Below, piece by piece: positions 1 to 10,197 of a stretch of 64,000 nucleotides of DNA. The DNA comes from Trametopsis cervina. Taxonomy: Eukaryota; Basidiomycota; Agaricomycetes; Polyporales; Irpicaceae. The translations under genes were made by a program, and so were the position numbers. The number at the start of each line of letters is the position of its first letter. Positions within the stretch are counted from its first letter, which is position 1. Below the pieces are notes generated by a model that saw only the letters and a list, made by a program, of their open reading frames with translations, ran no database searches and was not told where the DNA came from. The stretch covers positions 501,965 through 565,964 of the forward strand of contig MU278350.1 in assembly GCA_022385755.1 (NCBI GenBank), in the 5' to 3' direction.

Positions 1-761
1 TCTACACGAGCCACTGGTCTGCGCCATGCTTTTAGACAAGCTGCATTGAGCTCTAAATCCTGTACGTATCCTTTGTTATAGCGCGCTCTATCACCTCATC
101 GTGGTGTGTTTAGCTCAGAGCCAGGCCGTCCGGACGACCATCGCGAAACGGTGAGGGATTTCGCGCAAGAACGGAATACTACTGGGTTCGAAGACTTACA
201 TACCATTTGCTTATCAGGTCTGTTCAGACACAGTCCTTGCCCCCAAGTGCCGCGGACAAAATCCTCAACGAACAGCGACTCAAGCGACCCAGTAGCCCGC
301 ACTTCACCATCTACCAACCCCAGCTTACATGGGTCGGCTCGATCGCTAACCGTATTACTGGGACTGGACTGAGTGTCTGTAAGTCTGTTCAGCGTGCACA
401 CACGATATGCCCCCTTTAACTCCGTGTACCTCAGTGCTCTACGGGTACGCCCTTGCGTACCTCGTCGCCCCTGAGACATTCGCCTCTGCCAACGTGATTG
501 AGCTCATCCACGGTCTGCCTGAGGCCGTGAAATACACAGGCAAGACCATCTTGGCTGCGCCCTTTGCCTTCCATTCTATCAACGGCTTGAGGCACTTGGC
601 CTGGGACTCGGGAAGATGTATGTCCTCCGCTCTATCGACTCCATGCCTATCGTCAATTGACTGTTGTATATATAGTGCTTACTTTGAAGGGTGCTTACAC
701 TTCTGGGTACGCAGTGTTGGGAGCGTCTGCTATCGCAACAGTTGGGCTTGTTTTGTGGTAA
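1..761 (+). CDS. SDHC: Succinate dehydrogenase cytochrome b subunit (SDHC/Sdh3), 5' partial
   Basis: Membrane anchor subunit of mitochondrial complex II, which holds heme b with SDHD and passes electrons to ubiquinone. Five exons join in frame: 1-61, 114-150, 218-378, 435-617 and 676-761 (TAA 759-761). The N-terminal part starts upstream of the window; what remains begins inside a basic presequence-like stretch. The mature region has the family block [20 protein letters not shown], whose Ser and Arg line the quinone pocket, followed by the helix containing the heme-ligand region [13 protein letters not shown] last hydrophobic helix ends ATVGLVLW. All splice sites are GT-AG. The spliced family blocks make identity secure; only the true start is missing. 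Confidence 0.93.
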
Positions 762-1321
762 ACAATGACCAAACAGTCAAGTCACATTGTTGTATCTTCC
801 AAAGACCCCTGGTTAGCATACCTCAAACTTCATAAGCTACCGGTGCTCCGAAATACGTAAGCTCGATGACGCTTATGAATACCGGCACTACGGTAAGAGT
901 ACAGCATTCGCCAGTGCATGCCGTCTTTACATACTGTACATTGCTTTTTATCCCATCCTACACGCAAACGGGACGAGGTGATGAAATAGACAACAATAAG
1001 ATCCGACGGACAGACAAACCTTGTCCCATTCTTGCTGCCCTGGTCCCATCGTGTAGAATGGAGTATTCGTACGTCCGTCGCGACATTATCTTGCATTCAC
1101 TGCATTGCACTGCTTCGAGCGTAACGTGCCTCGGTGCATAGTATTCAGCTATTTGAAAGTGGTGTTATAGGTAGTTTGACTGTGGCAATGTCAACATCAC
1201 TGATGATATGTGATTGTCTTGTAGATGTAAACGAGGCTGTGTCTGACGCTCACAGTTCATGTATATATGACGGATGCTATCCTGACGTGACTGCCCACTG
1301 ACCTTTTAGCAGTCTGTAAAG
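762..1321. other. Intergenic stretch without a recognised gene
   Basis: About 560 bases between the SDHC stop and the next ATG. Short open frames exist on both strands but none has family similarity or codes across plausible splice sites. It should hold the SDHC 3' UTR and the promoter of the RS-repeat gene. Confidence 0.6.
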
Positions 1322-3887
1322 ATGGGAAACAAACACTCCGTCCTGGAAGATGAACATCAGGATCGAGAGTATCAGACCTTGGTTGAAGCTGTTGATAGAG
1401 CAGAAGGACGACAGCCGAGGCTCAATGCCAGTGGCGCTTATGACCTCGAAGCTGGCTATGCGCCTTATTTCAGACCCAACGCAGGCTACAATCCCTACAC
1501 GGGCGTATTTGCAGATCCAGAGCCAAACACCCGCATAAGTGAGGTGTCCAGCTCACTGTGTAGAAATCTTCCCTGATATTCTCTCGCATCCAGATACCCT
1601 TCGTAGTGCGATCCGACAACCAAGTTATCCCGTTTATCCACCACCCCAGGCAGGGTATCGGACTGAAATCCAAAACGCGACGAATCCACCTCGTGATCTT
1701 TTTTCTAACGAGGTTAGATATGGCTGGGAACCCCCCATCCGAGCTGACGGTGGGGTGTATTACGACCCCCGCCGTCCTTATTCACCTCCCCCAAGCCCAC
1801 GTGGACATGCTTCACGCCTTGAATCGCCTCCGAGGGATCCCGTCATCGTTGTGCCTCCTGTACGGAGTTATTCTCCCCCTTGTATCATTCGGCGCCATTC
1901 TCCTTCTCGTCTAACTCATATATCTCCATCTCGTTCTCGTCGGTCTCGTTCTCGGTCTTATTCTCCTCGTTATAGACGGTCGCGTTCGTCGCCTCGTCTT
2001 CGTCGGTCTCGTTCCAGGTCTCGTTCCCCGCGGCCTGCCTGTCGTTCACGATCAAGGTCTCGTTCCCCCCGGCGGCGGTCGCCAAGTTATCGCCCTCGCC
2101 GACTATCACAATCTTCTACTCGGCGAACCCTAACGTTGCATAGTCCTATAATCCTTCCGATACCAATACCGATACCTTACAGTCAGCCGCAATCAAGATC
2201 TCCTAGTGTAAGACGCAGGTTATCAACTATCGACTCTGTCCCCGTTCCGCTCGTATTAGATGATGCTACGAGTCCTGTACGGCCACATAGCCGTCCATCT
2301 TCAAGCCCACGCCACCATGTATCGTCACTACCATCATATGAAAGGGAGACACGCAGTAGATCAAATACCCGCAGCACAAAATCTGGTACCCGCCTAGTAT
2401 GTCGGTCTCCGTCACCTGCGCGGGCTCGCCCGGATTCAGTGGGAAATCTGTCCACCAAGAGCTCTCCGAAGCCTATGCACCGTGGGTCGCGCTCTAGTTC
2501 CCCTCGAGGGTAAGTCAGTTAGATATGGGGAGGAATCTATCTGGATCTTCTGCGCAGGAGAACAATCATTCGCACCTCACGCCTGAACGAGAACACGCAT
2601 TCAGACCTTCGGACCAGACGCAATTCGTACCGTTCACCATCACCTCCAACTACCATTCAACCCATGTGCGTATATGTCAATGTTCATCTAATGTTTGTTA
2701 AGCTGTGACTCCATGACAGATTGCCGAATTTTGATGACCCTCCATATGAGAAGTATGTAATTCAGATTTTTAACTTCTTGTTCACTTCTCTCATCGTCCC
2801 GCAAATAGGTTGCGTACAGCTATTGGCGAGCTGGAAAAAACGATGCGCGAGTTGTTGCAAACCCAAAGGGCTCACACTGAACATCTTCTCAGTTTAAGCA
2901 AACAAACCGCCAGTGCCGGCGGACATCGCCAGGGTGGTATGGACAGTTCGCCTCTCCCATCGCGTGGACGTGCATCGCCGGTGGTGCCGCTACGATCGGA
3001 AGAGCATTTTAAAACTCGGGAGAAACCTGAACAGGGATTGAATTCGAGCCCCGGTATAGGGCGTCGTCTCGACACAAAGGAGCTCTATGCTCATAGACCA
3101 CCCGTGCAGGCTTACAGAAACATACCATATGCGGTGGGATTAGGCATTACATCGGTAGCACCCGCACCTCAGTGGCAGCCGGCATGGAGGACTTTCCCTC
3201 TCAAGGTGTTTAGGGGCTCAGACTACACCATCATGAAGATTCAAGCGCATTGGGACGATGAAGCTTTGCTTCGAGAACTGCGGAAAACATATGATCGGCT
3301 GAGGACGTGGCGTAAATGGCTATCACTTCGTAATGTTAGGTACGTGAATATACTTGCTCTTATGCTGCTGAAAGTTGAGGACGCCCAATTCGGTAGGTCT
3401 ATTACAATGGTCTTGGTGAGTCAAGTCATACCGCTCCGATTTCATCGAAAGGTTCTCATATCCCATCTCAAGGCCGACCATTCTTTTGTGTTCCCTCAGC
3501 GAGTTGGCCCGGCGCAGATCAGCCCTTCGAAAAACATGCGCCTGAGGTACTATCTGTCACACCCGCGAAGTATGGAAGGGCGATACGAATTCATTCAAGT
3601 CTTCACCGCTCGCACTGATCTCGGTATCGAATTCGTGGAGCGATTCCAATTGTCTCGCATAGCGATAGCAGTCATCTTACCGATCGTATTCGCGACACTC
3701 TTCGGCATTATATGGGCTGTGCTCACAGGTGACGTCTCTAGCGCATTTACGGTCTCAGGTGAGCTCCGAAGGTTTTTGAGCACTCGTGGAACATCAATTT
3801 GAGACGAATATCTTTACAGGGTATATCACATCCGCGTACTCTGTGTGTCTGGTCCTCGTTGGAGTGCTGAATCTAGTTGAAACCTAG
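1322..3887 (+). CDS. RS-repeat membrane protein, uncharacterised basidiomycete family
   Basis: Eight exons join in frame: 1322-1538, 1594-2509, 2558-2665, 2720-2752, 2809-3339, 3397-3415, 3473-3758 and 3820-3887 (TAG 3885-3887). The protein begins MGNKHSVLEDEHQD, which fits an N-myristoylation start (MG-N-K). A Pro/Tyr-rich part follows, then a long Arg-Ser repeat (about 1920-2110) like the RS domains of splicing factors. Next come a short coiled-coil-like helix (LRTAIGELEKTMRELLQTQ), a conserved globular block (KIQAHWDDEALLRELRKTYD) and two C-terminal hydrophobic helices (IAIAVILPIVFATLFGIIWA and the last exon). I recall similar C-terminal blocks in unnamed basidiomycete proteins; function unknown. 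The 19-nt exon 3397-3415 is required to keep the frame. Confidence 0.8.
1945..2110 (+). repeat. Arg-Ser codon repeat within the membrane protein gene
   Basis: Imperfect repeats of CGxTCx-type codons (motifs such as tctcgttc) encode runs of RS, SR and SP dipeptides. The opposite strand reads as an acidic Asn/Glu/Thr run, a by-product of the repeat and not a gene. Confidence 0.85.
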
Positions 3888-4015
3888 TTCTGCTATAATC
3901 TGATGAGTGAATGAGACCATATGGATGTAGTCAGACGAAACATGTACTGCCTTGAGCCCTAAATGATAGTCCGTTGGATGCATGAAAAAGATGTGGAAAT
4001 AAAATGACCGTATGA

Positions 4016-5947
4016 TCAAAGTGACAGAGCCCTGACTTCTACCTCCAGGGCTTTCACCTCGACCTCGAGTTCGACCGTCAGAACCTCTGGCTCCTCTTCG
4101 ATGTGATGCGTGCGGTTATGAAGAACACCCCAAGCATGCCACCAATCCTCTCCCTGGTCGTCGCATTCGTATGAGAATAACTTCTCCGGCTCCTCAAGCG
4201 AGTACAAGCCCAAATCCGCCCCATCCCTTTTCCCGAGGTTACGTATCATTTCGTCGCGCTCTTCCTGTTCGGGTCCGTGCTTCAGCGTGAACATCTTGGT
4301 TCTGCGCTTTTCACGCTCGACTGTCGTTTTGCACCTTTCTTGCCGGATATCTTGGAAACCGTACAGGAGGTTGGAAATTTGATCCTTGTATTGTAGATGT
4401 GAGAATAGTTTTCCGAGTACGCCTGCGTCTTCCAGCCCCATGCCAAACGATTGCATTGATCCTTGCTGTTCATGTGAACGTTAGGAGATTAGTACACCCC
4501 GATCGGAGATGGAAAGTACTTACTGGAAAGGGGTGGGCGGCACATCCCATGACCATGAAATGCCGATCATCGTCGGCGACCCAATCTTCGATATCTTCGT
4601 AATCGTAATTCTGACACCGTATCGCAGGGGCGCATAGGGCGAAGAGCTCTCTTATCCTGTTACAGAATGCTCTGTCTGGATGTACAAGTATGCAACGCGG
4701 CTTTACGTACCATGGGTCTAATTGCTTGTCCTTCAGTAGGGTGTTTAGATTTACACACGGCCCATCGTGCCATGTCTTCCCAGAATCTACGTCGTCCTCG
4801 GTGACAAACACGTAGATGGCTCTGTCTCCCTCTGTGTTCTGGTATAAATATGAGCAATGTGGACAGCACCACGCAGGTATAACGACTTACATAGACGTTG
4901 TGATATAGACACCAGCCGTCTCCAAATCCAATATACCATGCATCACGCTGCGCAAGACGATGAGTGGATGCCAGGTGTGGGAGACACGGCTGACTTACGC
5001 CTTCTGCCTCTGGACCGCCCATCATTAGTGGGACTTTTCCGACATCCGCGGCCGCGAGAGTTGTACTGTATAGTTTCAGGACCGGTGCCCGAAATAGAGT
5101 ATTTCATACGTACCTGTAATACGCATATCCCGTCGGAATGGCTGGCGTCCCGCCTAACATCCGCCTCCCAAGCCCCTGTGCTCCATCTGCAGCGATAATC
5201 ACATCTCCAGTATATGTCACGCCGTCCGCAGTTGTCACCGTTTGTGACACGGGATCGATCGCGACGACGGCCACTTCGTGAAGTATTGTCACGCCCGCCT
5301 TCCTTGCAGCTTCAACTAGCAGCGTTCTGAGATCCATATACTTGTGGTCAAAGCGTGATCAGACTTCTGAGATACGGTCAAGAAATATCGACGTACACTC
5401 ATGAATACCCATTCTCCGCCACCGCTTTCATTTAATATCTCCCTGGGATAGTGGTGCATGCCCAGGTGAACGGGTACAGGCTCGACTGGTGAGGGATTCA
5501 GCCAGTGCACCCAAGCCCAGACAAACGACTCACGAGAGTAAAATAGAGTCGTGTCTAGCTTCCCTCGTATGCCGTGCCTGCCCAATTCTTCTCTGAGGCC
5601 CCATTGAAGCAGCACCTTACTCGCGTTAGGCGTCAACTTGCACCCTCCACCGAGCTGTTCGTAAAGTCTCAAGTTATCCACTGGGCAAACCAAGACCGCA
5701 AAGATTGACTAGCTCACCACTACATCCTCAGCACCTCTCTCCAGCACCGTGACATTATGCCCCACCCGTCTTAATGCAAAAGCGGTAGCGAGTCCCGTGA
5801 CACCTAACAGGCTGTTCGTCTCAACTGAAGTCCTCTGTAGGAAATACAAGGGTACTCACCGCCTCCAACTATCACGAAATCAATATGGCAGCGGCTCTGC
5901 ATCGGTACACTGAGCATAAGCGGGTTGGCTGACTGAGAGGTGGTCAT
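4016..5947 (-). CDS. FAD-dependent monooxygenase (salicylate hydroxylase-like)
   Basis: Group A flavoprotein monooxygenase, NAD(P)H-dependent hydroxylation of an unknown small, probably aromatic, substrate. Start chosen at 5947 (MTTSQSANPLML), which puts the dinucleotide-binding motif DFVIVGGGVTGLATAFALRR near the N-terminus; the third Gly is split by an intron. Later exons carry the substrate-domain block LYEQLGGGCKLTPNASKVLL, the DG-type block DVIIAADGAQGLGRRML, and the second FAD motif, here VMGCAAHPFP, where most relatives have GDAAHP. The C-terminal part has FGMGLEDAGVLGKLFSH and ends with acidic residues at TGA 4016-4018. About seven exons. It converges on the preceding gene, 128 bases between stops. 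Substrate cannot be inferred. Confidence 0.85.
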
Positions 5948-6577
5948 TGTCAAAGGCGTCCTTATGCAGGACGCAGCAGAGCTCACCACGTCGGGTCTGG
6001 TAGTTTTCCGGGAGAAGCGAGACCCAGACACTGCGCGGCAGCCGGGGATAGTTGGATATTGACCATGATGCCTGAGTAATCATCTGGATGGATCGAGGCA
6101 AAATAAGAGGTACTCGATCGTTCGTACCATTCCGCTGGATGTTCGGTCGTGCCCATCGTGCGCGTTTGGCATCTCGTGAGCGGAGCAAACCAATGGGCAG
6201 CGGCGAATACTGCAACCGGAATTTCAACAGCCGAGGGACCGACGGCATACTTGCACTAGTACCACTAGGAACAGCGGAGGCAAAGTTGGAAGGCAGGGCG
6301 GAGCATGTAATAAACGCCCTCGATGTCTTTCGTGGGCTTTCCATCGAAAAAGTGATCAATTAAGAGGTGCATCTAGGCGATATAGTCAGCCTTGGACGTC
6401 AGGTTTACACGTCCGCTTTTGGTTCGTCGAATAGCATGTCAACTAGAATATATGAAGCACATGAACGACATCGCACCTCTCACCACTACCTCAGGTCACA
6501 GTTGGAAGTGAAACACGTACTATTCCAGGAAATATTCTTGAATGGCCCAGTATACAGCTGTAGATCCATGAGTCAAA
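5948..6577. other. Intergenic stretch without a recognised gene
   Basis: About 630 bases between two minus-strand genes. A 159-codon minus-strand frame (5880-6359) overlaps the monooxygenase start and has no recognisable domain; I regard it as chance. The stretch should contain the monooxygenase promoter and the MINDY gene 3' UTR. Confidence 0.55.
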
Positions 6578-8039
6578 CTACATTATGACACAATCCTTCC
6601 CCTTCTTCGACTTCTTCTGAGCTTCACGAGCTTCCTTGGCCATTGCATCCAGCTTTTCCCGTTGCTCCGCCTCGGCGATACGTCGGTGGTGCTCAGCTTC
6701 CGCTGCGTGCAGCCTGCGGTTCTCTTCCGCCTGTAGCTGATGTGCGAGTTGTAGACTGGAGAGTTTATGTTAACGAAGGTCAGGAACGGAAAGGGAACAA
6801 TCGCACTCAGCGCGTTCCTCCAGCGTCAAAGCGCCCAGATCGCCTTCGATCGCTAGCAATGTGCTCTGGGCCGTTTCGCCTGCGTAATCGCCGCCTACCG
6901 GCGTTGACCGTACAAAGTTAGAGTCCACAAAGGTCGACCATCCACCATCAACGTCTTCTAGGCGTTCCCAGACAATCGAGCTTTCCCGCAAAAAGACTTG
7001 ATCGGTGGCAAGGGTGTACAACCCACTGTCTTCCGTATCGGGAGACTTGTATAGTACAGAGAGATGGGAATTGCGGAAGAGCGCAACCAATGCGCCTGGT
7101 TCTAGCTCAGAAGCAAGCGCGAATAATCCGTGGTAGGTCAGCTGGGAAGATGTACCTTCCAGAAAGGCTCGAATGGTATATGCTAATGCCCCATAAGCAC
7201 TGTGAACACAGATAACAGAAACCAAAGCGTACCGTCTCGGACTTTCTCCTCATCCTGAGGCGAGAGTGACAACGCTGCCTGCTCGGAGGAAGACGTGGAG
7301 GGCCCCTCGTCTGGGACAAACTGGCCTTTTGATAAATGATCTGCTTCTGCAAGCAAGTTGACTGCCGTATCATAATCTTCTACTTTGGAGACGACGGTGT
7401 GCTCAGGACTGCTCGGGTCCACCAGCCATCCGTGTACGAGCTTGATACCAGCATGCTCGAATAATTTAAGTTCGCCCCCGGAAGCCGCAGGCCTGAATGC
7501 GGTTACCCCAGTAAATAGTGGATTTAGGTCCATGCCCTCTGTTGAGACGCAGAGGCGGTTCAGAAGTAGTCGATATAGGTAGTGGAAAGGATGGCATACT
7601 GCGCGTCACGGGCATGGTCGCGAGGGCGGAGTCTATGTCGACGTCAGTCGGTGCCCTCAGCAGGTGTTCTGCGAGGAGCTGTGCAAGTTGGTCATATCCC
7701 ACACTGGTGCGATCCTCAGGTAGTATTTCAATGTGGCCTTGAAGTATCAATATATTACCTGCCAATGAAAGCGTGTCAGCGCCTAACTGCGCCCACCAGA
7801 CAACCTACGACTTACAGATAGCGATAAATGAGCATGGTCTGCAACACTACGTGTAAGTCAATGCATCTAGTGCAGTCCGGAAACACAAATGACGAATCCA
7901 CTTACCCGTTGAAATTCTGTGTTACAATCTTGAAACGTTTGGCAACGTCAGAACCTTTAGGCTTGAAAGTAATGTCTTTGAGATACCAGATCTCTTCTAC
8001 AGAAGCTCTAAGATTCTCTTCGTTTGTAGTTGAGGCCAT
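6578..8039 (-). CDS. MINDY-type Lys48-specific deubiquitinase with CaaX C-terminus
   Basis: Cysteine protease of the MINDY (FAM63, DUF544) family, which trims Lys48-linked ubiquitin chains. First exon 7906-8039 ends KRFKIVTQNFNG; a 23-nt exon (7816-7838) supplies PCSFIAI with the catalytic Cys codon at 7832-7834; the next exon opens NILILQGHIEILPED, giving the family core QNFNGPCSFIAICNILILQ. Another intron splits VTR from KGMDLNPLFTGVTAFRP. Later blocks are VHGWLVDP, LTYHGLFALASELEPGALVA and LFRNSHLSVLY, the last holding the likely catalytic His. After the catalytic domain, LQLAHQLQAEENRR resembles a MIU ubiquitin-binding helix, followed by a charged coiled coil. The protein ends KDCVIM (stop 6578-6580), a CaaX farnesylation signal. 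Metazoan MINDY-1/2 are, as I recall, also CaaX proteins. Confidence 0.88.
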
Positions 8040-8288
8040 ACCGGAATTCTGAGCTGTGCGTACTGTGGTGGTCGACGTCCGGCGGTTGTGCTTACAACCA
8101 ACTGACGAGAGGTCTCGGCTGGTGTATCGAAGTTTACTTTAGCCGGAATCGCCGATCTCGCTTTGCTTATTCCAGTAAGTAAAATGCTAAACGCCCGAGG
8201 CTAATTCATCCTCAGCGACGCGTCTTCACGTCGTCCTCTTCGTGCACCTCGTCTCCGACACAAGACCTCTGGGCTTTGTTTCTCTGGA

Positions 8289-10107
8289 ATGGCTGAACCT
8301 GTACACATGGACGAGCTGGAGGAAGACAACAATCCGTTCTACTGCCCATCTATGCCCGCTTCTCTGTTTCTGCAAAACCTCCGCAAACAGGTGCGACGTG
8401 GTGACCCGGATGCACAAGAAAACAGCCTCGACAATACACCCGATCTGACGGATTCCTCCAACGAAGATATATTCCCCTCTTTTACTAAGATTCTAGATCA
8501 GTCTATGGGTGAAGAAGATCTGCTGGAGCTGCACTACCGACCTGACTTCCTGCGTCGCACTGCTGCGAATAGTGACAAGGATACCTCAAGCCTTCTCAGT
8601 GACCCCTCTGTCTACAGGCAACAGGGACCTGCCCTTCTGCTCGACCCTCGCTCTCGTCATACTCTGGAACAGCATGTCTCTGGCTCTCCTGTGGTCTCGC
8701 TCACGTTCAGTGACTTTGCGGTGTCGCCTAAGCGCGAAAGATCTGTGATCGACGTTAATGAAGGCTCCTTTGAACTGAGCGCGAAGGCCGATAAACTGCA
8801 TTTCTTTACTACACATGGTCTCTGTTCCCCTGAAGATGTAGATTTCCGTTATGCAAGAACAAGCACTCCCAAACGCGTGGAACAGCTCACAGAGCGCGTC
8901 CGCGTTCTCGAAGGTTTGTCGGTCTAGCATTCTAGATATACGCGCATGAACACCCTCGATTTGCCCCTTAGATGAACTGCACGGGATGCCAATCGGCACT
9001 GAATCCCCTCGTGGTATCTCCAACCTAATCTCCAGGCTAGCCGCGGTTTTGCCTGGGATCAGACTCGCCGAAAAACTCATAGAGGCTGGGGCCCGGTCTC
9101 ATCAACAGATTGTAGACGTTCTCGCTGCGAATGGTCAGTCTCCGTTCAGTGTGCTTCTCTCTCATAGTAGTGTATGGTCGATAAACACGATCTCACAGGA
9201 TTTCTGAACACTCGCGTACTTAATATACTGCGCACGTCCGAGATCGAGTACCTCGACTTGGCCGCTTCGATCGGAGACGAAGGCGGCCTGAACCTCGATT
9301 CGCGGGACCTTTTTCAAGGTGAGCTGAAGCAGGTGCGACTCAAGCGGGTGTTCCTTATTCCCCTTGTGCCAGTGTTTCTAAAGCGAAACTGCTTTCCCTT
9401 CCTCGCCGAAATCAATTTAACGGGTGCAGAAGTTCATGAGACGGACCTCTTGCATCTGCACGGTCTCCCAAGACTTGCGCGACTTTGGCTGGCTAGCACC
9501 GGTATTGGGAACGAAGCGTACGTGGCCGGCTCGTCTCCCACCCTCCTACAATTGAGGGGTAACATAGCATTTTCTACCTAACCCCCTTGAAACGATCACT
9601 GACGGACCTAGACATCGCATATAACTCGAAAATCGACGATGACGCGATCCCGGCATTGCTCGTACTCAAGAGGCTGCAGTGCCTGTCGTTCCATGGAACC
9701 TGTATCACGATGGTAGGACTCCGCCGGTTAGCAAAGACCCTCAAAGAGCAGAGACGCGACATGGAGGTCGAGGTTCCACGTCGCTGCGAAGAGTATATCA
9801 GGAGTCAGTTAGACCTTTGAACGTTGATGTTCGGGGCTCAGAGGAAACTGAATTAACATTAACTTCGTATCATACAGAGACGGAGAAAGAGTATTTGGTG
9901 GACCTGGCCCCGCCATTGATCGCCGACCCAGATGCGGTCTCCTCGCTGACTACCGCCGCGATCCAACGCAACCTCGCTGCACATGCGCACGGCTTGAAAT
10001 CAGGTGACGAGGATAAATACGCAGCACAACGACTTCGGGCCCTGCTCGAAACTCGGGAGGCTGATTTGCTTGCGAGGGCGCTGGTCTTGCAAGAACCACT
10101 CGAATGA
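8289..10107 (+). CDS. Leucine-rich-repeat-like protein, uncharacterised
   Basis: Starts at MAEPVHMDELEEDNNPFYCP and runs through about six exons to TGA at 10105-10107. The first exon (to about 8913) is polar and probably disordered. The following exons carry irregular LRR/RNI-like units, for example SEIEYLDLAASIGDEGGLNL, FPFLAEINLTGAEVHETDLL, LPRLARLWLASTGIGNEA and SLTDLDIAYNSKIDDDAI. The C-terminal exon (from about 9880) is helical and charged. Such LRR proteins commonly act as scaffolds or F-box partners, but no F-box is visible here, so no role is assigned. Convergent with the next gene, whose stop lies about 90 bases away. Exact splice sites around 9530-9590 and 9800-9880 are less certain than the frames. 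Confidence 0.7.
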
Positions 10108-10197
10108 AGGGAAGGAGGATAAATAAATTCGCTGTCTTCGTTGTTCTGTTCTGTTGTTATCGTCGCTTTCGATTGTATTGAGTTTTCGGTTGTTTGT

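Noticed and set aside
1885..2109. Acidic Asn/Glu/Thr-repeat frame on the minus strand
   Set aside because: It is the exact complement of the Arg-Ser codon repeat of the plus-strand gene and has no independent support.
5880..6359. 159-codon minus-strand frame upstream of the FAD monooxygenase
   Set aside because: Overlaps the monooxygenase first exon in another frame and resembles no family.
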